DNA of 64,000 nt from an uncultured Clostridia bacterium (GTDB lineage Bacteria; Bacillota; Clostridia; Lachnospirales; CAG-274): contig CANRBC010000002.1 in the NCBI GenBank assembly GCA_947628755.1, positions 79,445 through 143,444 of the forward strand, given 5' to 3'. The position numbers and the translations under genes were made by a program. This document shows positions 19,204-28,463 of this stretch, piece by piece. The stretch's first letter is position 1, and each line of letters starts with the position of its first letter. Under the pieces are notes generated by a model. That model saw only the letters and a program-made list of their open reading frames with translations, made no database searches and was not told the origin of the DNA.

Positions 19204-20273
19204 AATTTATATTAACAGCTCTGTTTGTTATTTTGTTTTCAACATACGTTTACGGCTATGACATTGACAGACTTCCCGATATAAGCAAGGTCGAAAGCAC
19301 AGTCAAAGAAAATACGGACATTTCCTTTAAAGATCTTATGAAAGCGGTCATATCGGGAGAAGATATTATTTCACTGCTTAAAGGGGACATAAAGTCCTTC
19401 ATAAAAAATAAGCTATCTGAAAAAAGGGCAGGGTTAAAAAGTATAATCGTAGTTGCTATTATATGCAGTCTTATAAATTTGTTTTCACAGGATATAAGAG
19501 ATAGGTCAACAGCGGAGTTTATAGGGCTGACAGGGCGTGTTATAATATTTGCTCTTGCCTCGGCTAGCATAGGAAATTCAATAAATATACTCAGGAGCTG
19601 TATACAGAATATAACAGACACAATAAACAGCGCTATTCCCCTTATTATAGCGTTGGTTTCAGCGGGAGGACGAATACCGGGCGGAGGATTGATACTTGCC
19701 ATGGGGACTGAAATGGCGGCAACAGGGATAAATTCTGCCGTTATACCTTTGCTTGTAATGGGAACGCTGCTAAAGATAGTAAATATGATTTCGGGGCGAG
19801 AGATACTGGACAGGCTCTCGGAGCTTCTTTTGGAATCTGTTTCATGGATACTCAGAATATGCGCTTACGGCTTTGTGTTTTTGTCAGGACTTGAAAGAAT
19901 AAGCGGAGGCACACTCAGTAAAAGCGCAGGCAGTATGCTTAAATCGGCCGTAAAAATGGTGCCTGTTGTAGGCGATATTATAGGGGGAGCGGGCGAGATA
20001 ACGGCGTCGGCTGTGTTGGCCATAGGCAACGGAGCAGGCATAGCTCTTATAGTGATAATAATTATAATAAGCAGTATTCCTCTTATAGAAATTGGCGTTA
20101 CGGCCTTTGTATATAAGCTGACCGCCGCTATACTTGAGCCTGTGTGCGATAAATCGGCAATAGCCGTAATAGACGCTGTGGGAGAAGCAAATTTTAAGGT
20201 ACTGGCGGCTTTGTTTACAGTAAACGTAATGTTTGTATTGTCATTGGCGATACTTATGTGTTCTGTGAGGTAG
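19200..20273 (+). CDS. spoIIIAE: Stage III sporulation protein AE
   Basis: 357-residue polytopic membrane protein of the SpoIIIA complex. An N-terminal signal-like segment ends near TYVYGYDIDRLPD, followed by about seven or eight hydrophobic helices. The conserved GGRIPGGG and SGGTLSKSAGSMLKSA motifs are present. Length is close to the family norm, so unlike its neighbour SpoIIIAF it is complete. Confidence 0.94.
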   Translation: MKFILTALFVILFSTYVYGYDIDRLPDISKVESTVKENTDISFKDLMKAVISGEDIISLLKGDIKSFIKNKLSEKRAGLKSIIVVAIICSLINLFSQDIRDRSTAEFIGLTGRVIIFALASASIGNSINILRSCIQNITDTINSAIPLIIALVSAGGRIPGGGLILAMGTEMAATGINSAVIPLLVMGTLLKIVNMISGREILDRLSELLLESVSWILRICAYGFVFLSGLERISGGTLSKSAGSMLKSAVKMVPVVGDIIGGAGEITASAVLAIGNGAGIALIVIIIIISSIPLIEIGVTAFVYKLTAAILEPVCDKSAIAVIDAVGEANFKVLAALFTVNVMFVLSLAILMCSVR

Positions 20274-20275
20274 CT

Positions 20276-20443
20276 ATGGATACAATAAGGGAATATATTG
20301 AGAAGATAATAATGTATGTGCTTCTTACAAGCTATTTATCCGTTATTTTTCCTGATGGCAGCTATAAGAAATATGTAAGGCTCGTAACGGGAGCGATACT
20401 GGTGGTCATTGTAATGAAGCCTCTTGAGATACTTTTTACATAG
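20276..20443 (+). CDS. spoIIIAF: Unusually short stage III sporulation protein AF (membrane part only)
   Basis: 55 residues at the exact SpoIIIAF position. It contains the family start (REYIEKIIMYVLLTSYLSVIFPDG) shortened here as MDTIREYIEKII, then two hydrophobic helices and the typical LVTGAILVVIVMKPLE. It stops with TAG at 20441 just after the second helix. SpoIIIAF is normally near 200 residues with an extracytoplasmic ring-building domain, which is missing. Only 11 bases separate it from spoIIIAG and no shifted continuation is seen, so it looks like a stable short form rather than a frameshift. Confidence 0.85.
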   Translation: MDTIREYIEKIIMYVLLTSYLSVIFPDGSYKKYVRLVTGAILVVIVMKPLEILFT

Positions 20444-20454
20444 GCGGTGATATA

Positions 20455-20937
20455 TTGGATATAAAAAAAATATTGGGAAATAAAAAAAGCATTGTATACA
20501 TTGCCGTATTATTTTGTCTTGGAGTATTTCTGCTGACGGGTATCGGCAAAACAAACGTAGCTGAAACAATAAACGCTCCGCATCAGCAGGAGGAGTTAAG
20601 CGAAAGACTTGAAAAAATACTTTCTCAGGTAGAGGGAGCAGGTCGTGTAAAAGTGCTTATAAGCTATTCTCAGTCAGGGGAAAAAATACTTGCCTATGAC
20701 AGCGAGGAGGAAAATAAGATCGAGGAGGGCAGAGATGAAACAAACGTGAGAAATCAAGTGGTTTATGACAGCAGCAAAACCCCCTTTGTGTTAAAGGAAT
20801 ATATGCCTACGCCGGAGGGAGTTATAATAGTTGCCCAAGGCGGCGACAATGAAGCGGTAAAAAAACAATTAATAAGCGGAACTGTGGCATTATTGAGCAT
20901 TGACGAGCATAAGATAGAAGTATTAAAGATGAAATAG
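20455..20937 (+). CDS. spoIIIAG: Stage III sporulation protein AG
   Basis: 160 residues starting at TTG after AGGCGGTGAT. One N-terminal transmembrane helix, then an extracytoplasmic domain with the SpoIIIAG motif EGAGRVKVLISYSQSGEK and a C-terminal PTPEGVIIVAQGG. It forms the large ring of the SpoIIIA-SpoIIQ channel (known for the family). Shorter than the Bacillus protein, mostly by a shorter linker. Confidence 0.93.
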   Translation: MDIKKILGNKKSIVYIAVLFCLGVFLLTGIGKTNVAETINAPHQQEELSERLEKILSQVEGAGRVKVLISYSQSGEKILAYDSEEENKIEEGRDETNVRNQVVYDSSKTPFVLKEYMPTPEGVIIVAQGGDNEAVKKQLISGTVALLSIDEHKIEVLKMK

Positions 20938-20946
20938 GAGGTAACT

Positions 20947-21621
20947 ATGTTTACAATCAAAAAAAATCAGGTTATAATTTCCGCTCTTGTAGTAATGATT
21001 GCTGCGGCAGGCTACTTGAATTACATAGACTCTACAGGCGGCGTAAGTGAGGTAATGGTAACAGATGAAAGCGAACTGGCGTTAAGCGACGACGTGGCGT
21101 TTACAGACGACGATGTGGCAATAGCCTCAGACAGCAGCGAGGTAACTTCCGAGAACAGCGCTGAATCCGAAACAAAGGAGGAGAAAAAGAATAAAAAAGA
21201 GGAAAAAACCAATGAGGCTGCCGACCCGGACGCAGGCGAGGCGGTGTTTGTAAATTCCTCACAGGATTCCTCATATTTTGTACAGGCAAAGCTCGACAGA
21301 GAGCAGTCACGCTCAAAGCAGAAGGATATGCTTAATGAAATGCTGAATAACGAAAAGATAAACGATGAGCAGAAAAACGAGGTAACTACGGCAATGCTGC
21401 AAATACAGCAGAGGATAGAAAAGGAAACAGCAGCCGAATCAATGATAAAGGCAAAAGGCTTTGGCGATGTCTATGTAAGGATAGACGACGACACGGTGGA
21501 CGTTGTAGTGGATAAGGCGGAGCTTACAGACGCCGAGATTGCCCAGATAGAGGATATTGTAAAGAGAAAAACCGGAGTTTCTCCCGATAAGATAAGAATA
21601 ACTCCCCTTAAGGATAAATAA
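20947..21621 (+). CDS. spoIIIAH: Stage III sporulation protein AH
   Basis: 224 residues. An N-terminal membrane helix (VIISALVVMIAAAGYLNY), an acidic Lys/Glu-rich linker, and a C-terminal YscJ/FliF-like ring-building domain (DREQSRSKQKDML, KGFGDVYVRIDDDTVDVVV). In Bacillus this domain binds SpoIIQ across the intermembrane space. Last gene of the operon, followed by a terminator. Confidence 0.94.
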   Translation: MFTIKKNQVIISALVVMIAAAGYLNYIDSTGGVSEVMVTDESELALSDDVAFTDDDVAIASDSSEVTSENSAESETKEEKKNKKEEKTNEAADPDAGEAVFVNSSQDSSYFVQAKLDREQSRSKQKDMLNEMLNNEKINDEQKNEVTTAMLQIQQRIEKETAAESMIKAKGFGDVYVRIDDDTVDVVVDKAELTDAEIAQIEDIVKRKTGVSPDKIRITPLKDK

Positions 21622-21627
21622 TATACG

Positions 21628-21659
21628 AAAGGAGCCGCAAAAATAAAGCAGCTCCTTTT
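21628..21659 (+). terminator. Terminator of the spoIIIA operon
   Basis: AAAGGAGC / GCTCCTTT stem with a 15-base loop and T tail, seven bases after the spoIIIAH stop. Confidence 0.8.
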
Positions 21660-21684
21660 ATAATGGGTTTTGACTAAATTAATG

Positions 21685-21712
21685 TTGAAAAATATTTAAT
21701 ATGTGTTATAAT
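21685..21712 (+). promoter_or_regulatory. Candidate promoter of the asp23-nusB operon
   Basis: TTGAAA (21685-21690), 16-base spacer, TATAAT (21707-21712). Confidence 0.65.
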
Positions 21713-21763
21713 TACATATAATGGGCTTAAAATGAATAAGTCAGCCGACAGAGGAGGTTTTTT

Positions 21764-22132
21764 ATGAATAAGGAAAACGATTTAAGTGAAAGCAATGTTG
21801 TAATAAGCAGCGAGGTAGTGTCCAAGATAATAAAGACCGCTGCTCTTGAAGTCGACGGTGTTGCATATATTTCCGGCGTGAACTCTGCCATAAAGGGTGT
21901 ACTCAGTAAAAAAAGCGTAAAGGGAGTCAGCTTTAAGGCGGATGAGGAAAGCATAAAGCCTCATGTCGGGATAGCCGTATACAGCGGCAGCAACGCCATT
22001 GAAGTGGCTCGCAAGGTACAGAGCAAAATAAAGGACAATATCGAAAGCATGACGGGTTATGAATGTGCAGATGTAGATGTAGATGTTATAGACATTGTTG
22101 TAAAGGAAAATAAGGATACCGAGGTTGAATAA
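21764..22132 (+). CDS. Asp23/Gls24 family envelope stress protein
   Basis: 122 residues with the family pattern VVISSEVVSKIIKTAALEVDGVAYISG at the start and VHVGIAVYSGSNAIEVARKVQ-like alternation later. Members are membrane-associated envelope-stress proteins. One copy commonly sits immediately before nusB in Clostridia, as here (2 bases before nusB). Strong GGAGG ribosome site. Cellular role not established. Confidence 0.9.
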   Translation: MNKENDLSESNVVISSEVVSKIIKTAALEVDGVAYISGVNSAIKGVLSKKSVKGVSFKADEESIKPHVGIAVYSGSNAIEVARKVQSKIKDNIESMTGYECADVDVDVIDIVVKENKDTEVE

Positions 22133-22134
22133 AA

Positions 22135-22545
22135 ATGAAAAGACGAGATGCCAGAAAGCATATTTTTAATCTGGTTTTCCAGACTGAATTTCAGGAGGAA
22201 GTCAATGCCGATGAAATACTCAGCACCTATAACGAGGAATATGCCGATCTGTCAAAAGACAATGCAGGATATATTGAAAGCGAGTACAGAGGTATAGTCG
22301 ACCATATAGAGGAAATAGACAGTATAATAGACAGATATGCCGTAGGCTGGAATGTGGACAGACTTGCAAAGACTGACCTTGCTATACTGCGTATAGGCGT
22401 TTATGAGCTTGTATTCAGCGACGATATACCAAACGGTGTAGCCGTAAACGAGGCTGTTGAGCTGAGCAAGTCCTTCAGCGGCGACAAAGCTCCTGCTTTT
22501 ATTAACGCAGTTCTTGTAAAGGTATCCAAAAGCGGTGAACAGTAA
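22135..22545 (+). CDS. nusB: Transcription antitermination factor NusB
   Basis: 136 residues, all-helical RNA-binding factor that with NusE/S10 recognises boxA in rRNA leaders. Seen: RRDARKHIFNLVFQTEFQ, the loop VDRLAKTDLAILRIGVYEL and VAVNEAVELSKSF, all diagnostic. Full length. Followed 2 bases later by xseA. Confidence 0.96.
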   Translation: MKRRDARKHIFNLVFQTEFQEEVNADEILSTYNEEYADLSKDNAGYIESEYRGIVDHIEEIDSIIDRYAVGWNVDRLAKTDLAILRIGVYELVFSDDIPNGVAVNEAVELSKSFSGDKAPAFINAVLVKVSKSGEQ

Positions 22546-22547
22546 TT

Positions 22548-23744
22548 ATGAAAATATATACGGTTTCCCAGATAAACAGCTATATAAGAAGGGTATTTGA
22601 TAATGACCCGTTTCTGAGCGACTTATATATAGAGGCGGAAATATCAAATTTCAAGCTCCATTCGTCAGGGCATATATATTTTACGCTTAAGGACGGCGGC
22701 GCTGCCATAAGCGCAGTTATGTTCAGACACGATACGTTGAATCTTAAGTTTATGCCGGAAAGCGGTATGAAGGTTCTTGTAAAGGGACGTATTTCCCTTT
22801 ATGAAAAGACGGGACAGTATCAGATATATGTAAGGGATATGGAGCCTGCTGGCACAGGGGCTCTGTATATGGCTTATGAGCAGCTTAAGGCAAGGCTTGA
22901 AAAGTCGGGAGTGTTTGACAGCAAGTACAAAAAACCTATACCCCTATATCCCAAGTGTATAGCGGTCATAACCTCGCCTACGGGCGCAGCGGTAAGAGAT
23001 ATTATACACGTTGCGGGAAGACGTAATCCCAATGTGGAAATAGTGGTCGTTCCTGTTCTTGTACAGGGTGAGGGCGCAGCTCCCGATATAGTAAAGGCTA
23101 TAGAAAATGTAAATAAATGGGGCGGCGCAGATACTATAATAGTAGGCAGAGGCGGCGGCTCAATAGAGGATTTGTGGGCATTCAACGAGGAAATAGTGGC
23201 AAGAGCCATATTTGAATCCCATATACCCGTAATATCTGCTGTCGGTCACGAAACAGACTTTACAATAGCGGACTTTATTGCAGACAAAAGAGCGGCTACA
23301 CCCTCGGCAGCGGCGGAAATAGCCGTACCCTCTGAGGAAAGTATAAATAAGGCTCTTGTAAACGTATACGGAAGAATATATAGGTCTGTATATAACAAAG
23401 CCTCCAATATGAGGTCGAGATTCAGCTATGCCGTAAGTAGCTACGCCTTCAGAAATTTTTCGCAGAGCATATACGATTCTCAGATGTATACAGGCGAGCT
23501 TTATGACAGGATATACGGCAATATGGCTAACAAAATGGAAAAAAGCAGACTTCTGCTGGGCAAGTGTATAGATAATATTGAGAATCTTTCGCCTCTTAAT
23601 ATTATGAAAAGAGGTTATTCCCTTGTATATAACGACAAGGGCAGATTGATATCCTCTTCGGAAAATGTCAATAAAGGCGACAATATTGAGATAAGATTTG
23701 ACAAAGGTAAAATAAACGCAGAGGTTACAAAAATAGGTGAATAA
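22548..23744 (+). CDS. xseA: Exodeoxyribonuclease VII large subunit
   Basis: 398-residue catalytic subunit of ExoVII, which degrades single-stranded DNA. N-terminal OB fold (YTVSQINSYIRRVFDNDPFL, GHIYFTLKD), then the conserved catalytic core with ITSPTGAAVRDI, GRGGGSIEDLWAFN and ISAVGHETDFTI. C-terminal coiled coil, typical length. Ends 1 base before xseB. Confidence 0.96.
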   Translation: MKIYTVSQINSYIRRVFDNDPFLSDLYIEAEISNFKLHSSGHIYFTLKDGGAAISAVMFRHDTLNLKFMPESGMKVLVKGRISLYEKTGQYQIYVRDMEPAGTGALYMAYEQLKARLEKSGVFDSKYKKPIPLYPKCIAVITSPTGAAVRDIIHVAGRRNPNVEIVVVPVLVQGEGAAPDIVKAIENVNKWGGADTIIVGRGGGSIEDLWAFNEEIVARAIFESHIPVISAVGHETDFTIADFIADKRAATPSAAAEIAVPSEESINKALVNVYGRIYRSVYNKASNMRSRFSYAVSSYAFRNFSQSIYDSQMYTGELYDRIYGNMANKMEKSRLLLGKCIDNIENLSPLNIMKRGYSLVYNDKGRLISSSENVNKGDNIEIRFDKGKINAEVTKIGE

Positions 23745-23745
23745 T

Positions 23746-23982
23746 ATGGCTGGTAAGAAAAAAACATTTGAAGAGGCTCTTGGCAGATTAGAAGAAATTG
23801 CCGAGGCTATGGAAAGAGAAGAAACAGGTCTTGAGGAAAGCGTAAAGCTGTACAAAGAGGGAGTGGAGCTTGCGGCTTTCTGCGCAGATAAGCTGAATAC
23901 GGCAGAACAGCAGGTTTCACAGCTTAAAGTGAGCGCAGAGGGCATTTTTACCAAAAGACCCTTTGATTTAGCGGAGGAATAA
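23746..23982 (+). CDS. xseB: Exodeoxyribonuclease VII small subunit
   Basis: 78 residues, two-helix subunit that binds XseA. Motifs: FEEALGRLEEIAEAME, GLEESVKLYKEGVEL and CADKLNTAEQQV. The ATG at 23746 is chosen over the GTG 9 bases upstream because AGGTGA lies 5 bases before it. Stop is 1 base before ispA. Confidence 0.95.
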   Translation: MAGKKKTFEEALGRLEEIAEAMEREETGLEESVKLYKEGVELAAFCADKLNTAEQQVSQLKVSAEGIFTKRPFDLAEE

Positions 23983-23983
23983 T

Positions 23984-24862
23984 ATGGACTTTAATGAAAA
24001 TCTCAATAAAAAAATAGAAACGGTAAACAATGCCCTTAAGAAATATCTTGCTCCAAAATACCCCGAAAGGCTTTATGAAGCTATGGGATACAGCGTGTTT
24101 GCAGGAGGAAAAAGGCTCAGACCGGTGCTTATGCTTTCTGCCTGCGAAGCCGTAGGCGGAAAAGCGGAGGACGCTATTCCTTTTGCCTGCGCTATGGAAA
24201 TGATTCACACATATTCTCTTATACACGACGATCTTCCCGCTATGGATAACGATGATTTCAGGAGAGGAAAGCCCACCTGCCACAAGGCTTTTGACGAGGC
24301 ATTGGCAATACTGGCAGGCGACGGACTTCTGACCTATGCCTTTGAAATTATGCTTAATACAATATGTGAAAAAAGGGATATAAGATATGCAAAGGCGGCT
24401 TCATATATTGCAAAAAACAGCGGCACCTGCGGTATGCTTGTAGGTCAGGTTGTAGATGTGGAGTCCGAGGGCGTTGCCATTGACGACAAGACGCTTATGT
24501 ATATACACGACAATAAGACAGGCGGTCTTATAAAGGCTTCTCTTGTTGCAGGCGCTATTATTGGCGGAGCTACTGAGGACGAAATAGGCGATTTTGAAAA
24601 GATAGGCTATAATATAGGTATAGCGTTCCAGATAAAGGACGATATTCTGGATGTTACAAGCACCTCAGAGATACTTGGCAAGCCTGTTTTCAGCGATGAA
24701 AAAAATAATAAATCCACTTATGTGACATTACACGGCATTGAAAACGCGCAGGAGGATTTCAAGACCCTTTCCGAAGGAGCTGTAAAAATGATAGAGAACT
24801 TCGGAGCAAAGGGCGAATTCCTTAAAGAATATGCAGACACGCTTATTAATCGTATAAATTAA
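23984..24862 (+). CDS. ispA: Polyprenyl (farnesyl) diphosphate synthase
   Basis: 292-residue trans-prenyltransferase that condenses isopentenyl diphosphate with allylic diphosphates to make farnesyl diphosphate. First Asp-rich motif in HDDLPAMDNDD (about residues 84-94), GGKRLRPVL near residue 41, and the second motif in FQIKDDILD. Placed just before dxs, the first enzyme of the MEP pathway, so the operon supplies isoprenoids. Confidence 0.94.
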   Translation: MDFNENLNKKIETVNNALKKYLAPKYPERLYEAMGYSVFAGGKRLRPVLMLSACEAVGGKAEDAIPFACAMEMIHTYSLIHDDLPAMDNDDFRRGKPTCHKAFDEALAILAGDGLLTYAFEIMLNTICEKRDIRYAKAASYIAKNSGTCGMLVGQVVDVESEGVAIDDKTLMYIHDNKTGGLIKASLVAGAIIGGATEDEIGDFEKIGYNIGIAFQIKDDILDVTSTSEILGKPVFSDEKNNKSTYVTLHGIENAQEDFKTLSEGAVKMIENFGAKGEFLKEYADTLINRIN

Positions 24863-24872
24863 AAGAAAAAAC

Positions 24873-24895
24873 GGTGCAGAGGGTATTTCTGCGCC
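24873..24895 (+). other. Hairpin between ispA and dxs
   Basis: GGTGCAGA / TTCTGCGCC stem with a 6-base loop but no T tract. It may be a weak attenuator or mRNA-stability element; function unproven. Confidence 0.4.
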
Positions 24896-24935
24896 CTTTG
24901 CTGTCGAAAAAAGTAATTTATTAGGATGGGATTAA

Positions 24936-26798
24936 ATGTACTTAGAAAAGATTAATTATCCTGAGGATATAAAGAAGCTGAGTATTGACAAGCTGGATAT
25001 ACTTTCTTCTGAAATAAGGGAATTTCTTGTAAACTCCGTATCTCAGACAGGCGGTCATCTTGCGTCAAATCTGGGAACTGTTGACCTTACAGTCGCCATG
25101 CATTACAGCTTCACTTGTCCCAGAGATAAATTTATATGGGATGTGGGTCATCAGTCCTATACTCACAAAATACTGACAGGCAGAAAGTCTGAATTTGATA
25201 CTCTCAGAATGCTTGACGGTCTTAGCGGCTTTCCCAAAACCAACGAAAGTCAATACGACGCCTTTAATACGGGACACAGCTCTACGTCTATTGCCGCAGC
25301 CATTGGTCTTGCAAAGGCGAGAGACCTTAAGGGCGATACCTATAATGTGGTAGCCGTAATAGGCGACGGCGCAATGACAGGCGGTATGGCTTATGAGGCG
25401 CTCAACAACGCAGGTCGTGACAACACCAAGCTCATGATAGTATTAAATGACAACCAGATGTCAATATCCGAAAATGTAGGAGCTATGCATACCTATCTCA
25501 ATCAGCTTATAGTTTCCCAAAAGTATGTAAATACCAAAAGCGGAATACAGAAAAAGCTGAAGCAGATGCCCGTAGGTGGCGAGGCAATATATAATCTGCT
25601 TTCAAAGACAAAGGACGGTATCAAGCAGATGCTTATGCCCTCCAGTATATTTGAAGAGCTGGGCATAAAATATGTGGGACCTATTGACGGTCATGATATA
25701 AAACAGATGGTACACGTATTCAACAAGGTAAAGAAGCTGAATATGCCCGTACTCGTTCATGTTATCACCAAAAAGGGCAAAGGCTATGCTCCTGCCGAAA
25801 AGCAGCCAAGCGTATACCACGGTGTAGGAAAATTCGACGCATCAGTGGGAATACAGCCCAGCCGCGAAAAGCATACAACATATTCTGAAATTTTCGGAAG
25901 GAAAATGATAGAGCTTGCCTCTAAAAATGACAAGATTTGCGCAATTACAGCTGCTATGCCTCTTGGCACAGGACTTAATGAATTCAGTATGGCGTATCCG
26001 AAGAGGTTTTTTGATGTGGGTATAGCCGAGGAGTATGCCGTGACCTTTGCGGCAGGTCTTGCAAAGGGCGGATATATACCGGTATTTGCGGTTTATTCTA
26101 CATTTTTGCAGAGAAGCTATGACCAAATACTTCATGATGTGTGCATACAGAATCTCCATGTTATATTTGCAATAGACAGGGCGGGAATAGTAGGCGACGA
26201 CGGAGAAACACACCAGGGTATATACGATATTTCTTTCCTAGCTCATATACCTAACCTTACGGTAATGGCGCCTAAAAATGGCGGCGAGCTTAAGGAAATG
26301 CTTGAATTTGCCGCAGAGCACAACGGTCCTGTGGCTATACGTTATCCCAGAGGCGCAGCCTCCGATATTATGTATTCCGTAAACAAACCTATTGAGCTTG
26401 GCAAATCGGAAACAATATATATGGGTGAAAAGATTGCTCTTGTAAGCTATGGCGCTATGATGGATACGGCGGCTGATGTATATGCTCATCTTATGACAAA
26501 GGGATATAGTCCCACACTTATTAATGCAAGGTTTGCATCTCCCATAGATGCTGAAATGCTCCATGAGCTGTCAAAATATAAGTATGTATTTACACTGGAG
26601 GACAATATATATTCCGCAGGCTTTGGCTGTCTGCTTGCCCAGAGAATGATTGAATCGGGTATGGGAACGGCTCGCATACACAACTTTGCCTTCCCCGATA
26701 CCTATGTTGAGCATGGCAGCAGGAAGCTCCTTATGGAAAGATACGGTATGTCCGCGGCTGCCATATACAAGAGAATAATAGAAATAATGGGAGAGTAA
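24936..26798 (+). CDS. dxs: 1-deoxy-D-xylulose-5-phosphate synthase
   Basis: 620-residue thiamine-diphosphate enzyme that joins pyruvate and glyceraldehyde 3-phosphate, first step of the MEP isoprenoid pathway. Seen: GHQSYTHKILTGR, the ThDP motif GDGAMTGGMAYEALNNAG, the second-domain FDVGIAEEYAVTFAAGLA and DRAGIVGDDGETHQG. Full length. 2 bases before tlyA. Confidence 0.97.
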   Translation: MYLEKINYPEDIKKLSIDKLDILSSEIREFLVNSVSQTGGHLASNLGTVDLTVAMHYSFTCPRDKFIWDVGHQSYTHKILTGRKSEFDTLRMLDGLSGFPKTNESQYDAFNTGHSSTSIAAAIGLAKARDLKGDTYNVVAVIGDGAMTGGMAYEALNNAGRDNTKLMIVLNDNQMSISENVGAMHTYLNQLIVSQKYVNTKSGIQKKLKQMPVGGEAIYNLLSKTKDGIKQMLMPSSIFEELGIKYVGPIDGHDIKQMVHVFNKVKKLNMPVLVHVITKKGKGYAPAEKQPSVYHGVGKFDASVGIQPSREKHTTYSEIFGRKMIELASKNDKICAITAAMPLGTGLNEFSMAYPKRFFDVGIAEEYAVTFAAGLAKGGYIPVFAVYSTFLQRSYDQILHDVCIQNLHVIFAIDRAGIVGDDGETHQGIYDISFLAHIPNLTVMAPKNGGELKEMLEFAAEHNGPVAIRYPRGAASDIMYSVNKPIELGKSETIYMGEKIALVSYGAMMDTAADVYAHLMTKGYSPTLINARFASPIDAEMLHELSKYKYVFTLEDNIYSAGFGCLLAQRMIESGMGTARIHNFAFPDTYVEHGSRKLLMERYGMSAAAIYKRIIEIMGE

Positions 26799-26800
26799 AT

Positions 26801-27592
26801 ATGTGCTCAAGACTTGATATGTATGTCAGAGAAAAAATGAATATATCACGTCAGAAAGCGCAGCAGCTCATAGCTTCGGGCTGTGTTTATGTAAACGGCA
26901 AAAAAGCCGAAAAAGCTTCTCTTAAAATAGACAGCGGAGATAATGTGTCCGTAGACCAAGGAGATAAGGTGCTTAAGTATGTGGGGCGAGGCGGCTATAA
27001 GCTGGAAAAGGCTTGCGAAAAATTCGGAATTGCTCTTGAAGGCTGTGTATGTATAGACATAGGCGCTTCCACAGGCGGCTTTACAGACTGTATGCTCCAA
27101 AGAGGGGCAAAAAAGGTGTATAGCGTAGATGTGGGAAGCTGTCAGCTTGACGAAGGACTTAAAAATGACAGCAGGGTGATTTCTCTGGAAAATACCGATA
27201 TAAGAAATGCCGATACAGAAAGAGTGGATTTTATAGGCTGCGACGTATCCTTTATATCCCTTAAGCATATATTTCCTCATATCAGAAGACTTTTAAAGGA
27301 AAAGGGAAGGGCGGTAGTTCTTATAAAGCCTCAGTTTGAGGCAGGAAAAGAGGCTGTCGGCAAAAGGGGTGTTGTAAAGTCCCCCAAGGTTCACAAAAGG
27401 GTAATAGCAGACCTTATTGAAAATGCCGAGGAAAGCGGACTTTACCCCAAGGCTCTCGATTATTCCCCCATAAAGGGCGGCGACGGAAACATAGAGTATA
27501 TTATGCTTCTTTCGGGAGAAAGTGGCAGCATAAGCATAAAAGACGCAGAGCTTGTTATAAAAAATGCTTTTGAAGGTCTGAACAGTAGGTGA
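26801..27592 (+). CDS. tlyA: TlyA family rRNA (cytidine-2'-O)-methyltransferase
   Basis: 263 residues. An N-terminal S4 RNA-binding domain (SRLDMYVREKMNISRQKAQQ) is followed by an RrmJ/FtsJ-like SAM methyltransferase domain with CIDIGASTGGFTDCML, DVSFISLKHIFP and VVLIKPQFEAG. The family methylates rRNA 2'-O positions; older records call it hemolysin. Overlaps the upstream region of nadK. Confidence 0.93.
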   Translation: MCSRLDMYVREKMNISRQKAQQLIASGCVYVNGKKAEKASLKIDSGDNVSVDQGDKVLKYVGRGGYKLEKACEKFGIALEGCVCIDIGASTGGFTDCMLQRGAKKVYSVDVGSCQLDEGLKNDSRVISLENTDIRNADTERVDFIGCDVSFISLKHIFPHIRRLLKEKGRAVVLIKPQFEAGKEAVGKRGVVKSPKVHKRVIADLIENAEESGLYPKALDYSPIKGGDGNIEYIMLLSGESGSISIKDAELVIKNAFEGLNSR

Positions 27593-27597
27593 GCAAT

Positions 27598-28455
27598 ATG
27601 AAAAAGGTTGGCTTTATTACAAATACGGATAAAGATTCAGGTTTTGAATATACGGGAGAGCTTGTGGATTTTGTGCTTGAAAAAGGCTGTCAGGCGCTTA
27701 TTCCCGAGGGCGCTCTGCGATATATAGGCAAGGGAACGGCATTTTCCGGCGTTGAGGAAATATACGAGCAGTCGGATTTTGTTGTAGTGCTGGGTGGCGA
27801 CGGAACGATACTCAGAGTTGCTCGTAAAACCGCGCTTTTCAACACACCGATACTGGGAGTGAATTTCGGCACATTGGGTTATCTTGCCGATGTGGAAAAG
27901 ACAGACGCCAAGACAGCTATTGAAGCCGTATTGAATGAAAAATACAAAATAGAAAAAAGAATGATGATAGAGGCGAGCGTAGTACGCAAGGACAGCGCCC
28001 AGGACAGAAATATTGCCCTTAACGAGGTCTGTATTAACAGCTCCGGCTTCACAAGGCTTATTTCTTTGGGAATAGAGGTAAACGGTCAGTACATAGATAC
28101 CTTCCGCGCAGACGGAGTTATAGTATCTACGCCGACAGGCTCTACTGCCTATAATCTTTCAGCGGGCGGACCTATACTTAATCCCTCCACTGAGCTTATG
28201 ACGATCACTCATATCTGTCCTCATGCCTTGTATGCGCGGCCGATAGTGTTTTCGGGAGACGATGTGCTTAAAATAAAAATAGAGAGCAATTACAACAACA
28301 TTCAGATGACGCTTGACGGTAAACAGAGCATACAACTGAGAAACGATGATATTATAAAAATAAAGAAATCCAAATATAATACGGGTATAATCAAAACTAC
28401 CGACACCAATTTCTATGATATTTTAAGGAGAAAAATGGTAGAGGTAAGAGTATAA
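27598..28455 (+). CDS. nadK: NAD kinase
   Basis: Phosphorylates NAD to NADP. 285 residues with GGDGTILR (about residue 63), the NE loop ALNEVC, and DGVIVSTPTGSTAYNLSAGGP. The ATG at 27598 is preferred to the GTG at 27589, because AGGTGA covers the latter. The tlyA-nadK-argR-recN order is standard in Firmicutes. Confidence 0.96.
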   Translation: MKKVGFITNTDKDSGFEYTGELVDFVLEKGCQALIPEGALRYIGKGTAFSGVEEIYEQSDFVVVLGGDGTILRVARKTALFNTPILGVNFGTLGYLADVEKTDAKTAIEAVLNEKYKIEKRMMIEASVVRKDSAQDRNIALNEVCINSSGFTRLISLGIEVNGQYIDTFRADGVIVSTPTGSTAYNLSAGGPILNPSTELMTITHICPHALYARPIVFSGDDVLKIKIESNYNNIQMTLDGKQSIQLRNDDIIKIKKSKYNTGIIKTTDTNFYDILRRKMVEVRV

Positions 28456-28463
28456 CGGGGTAT

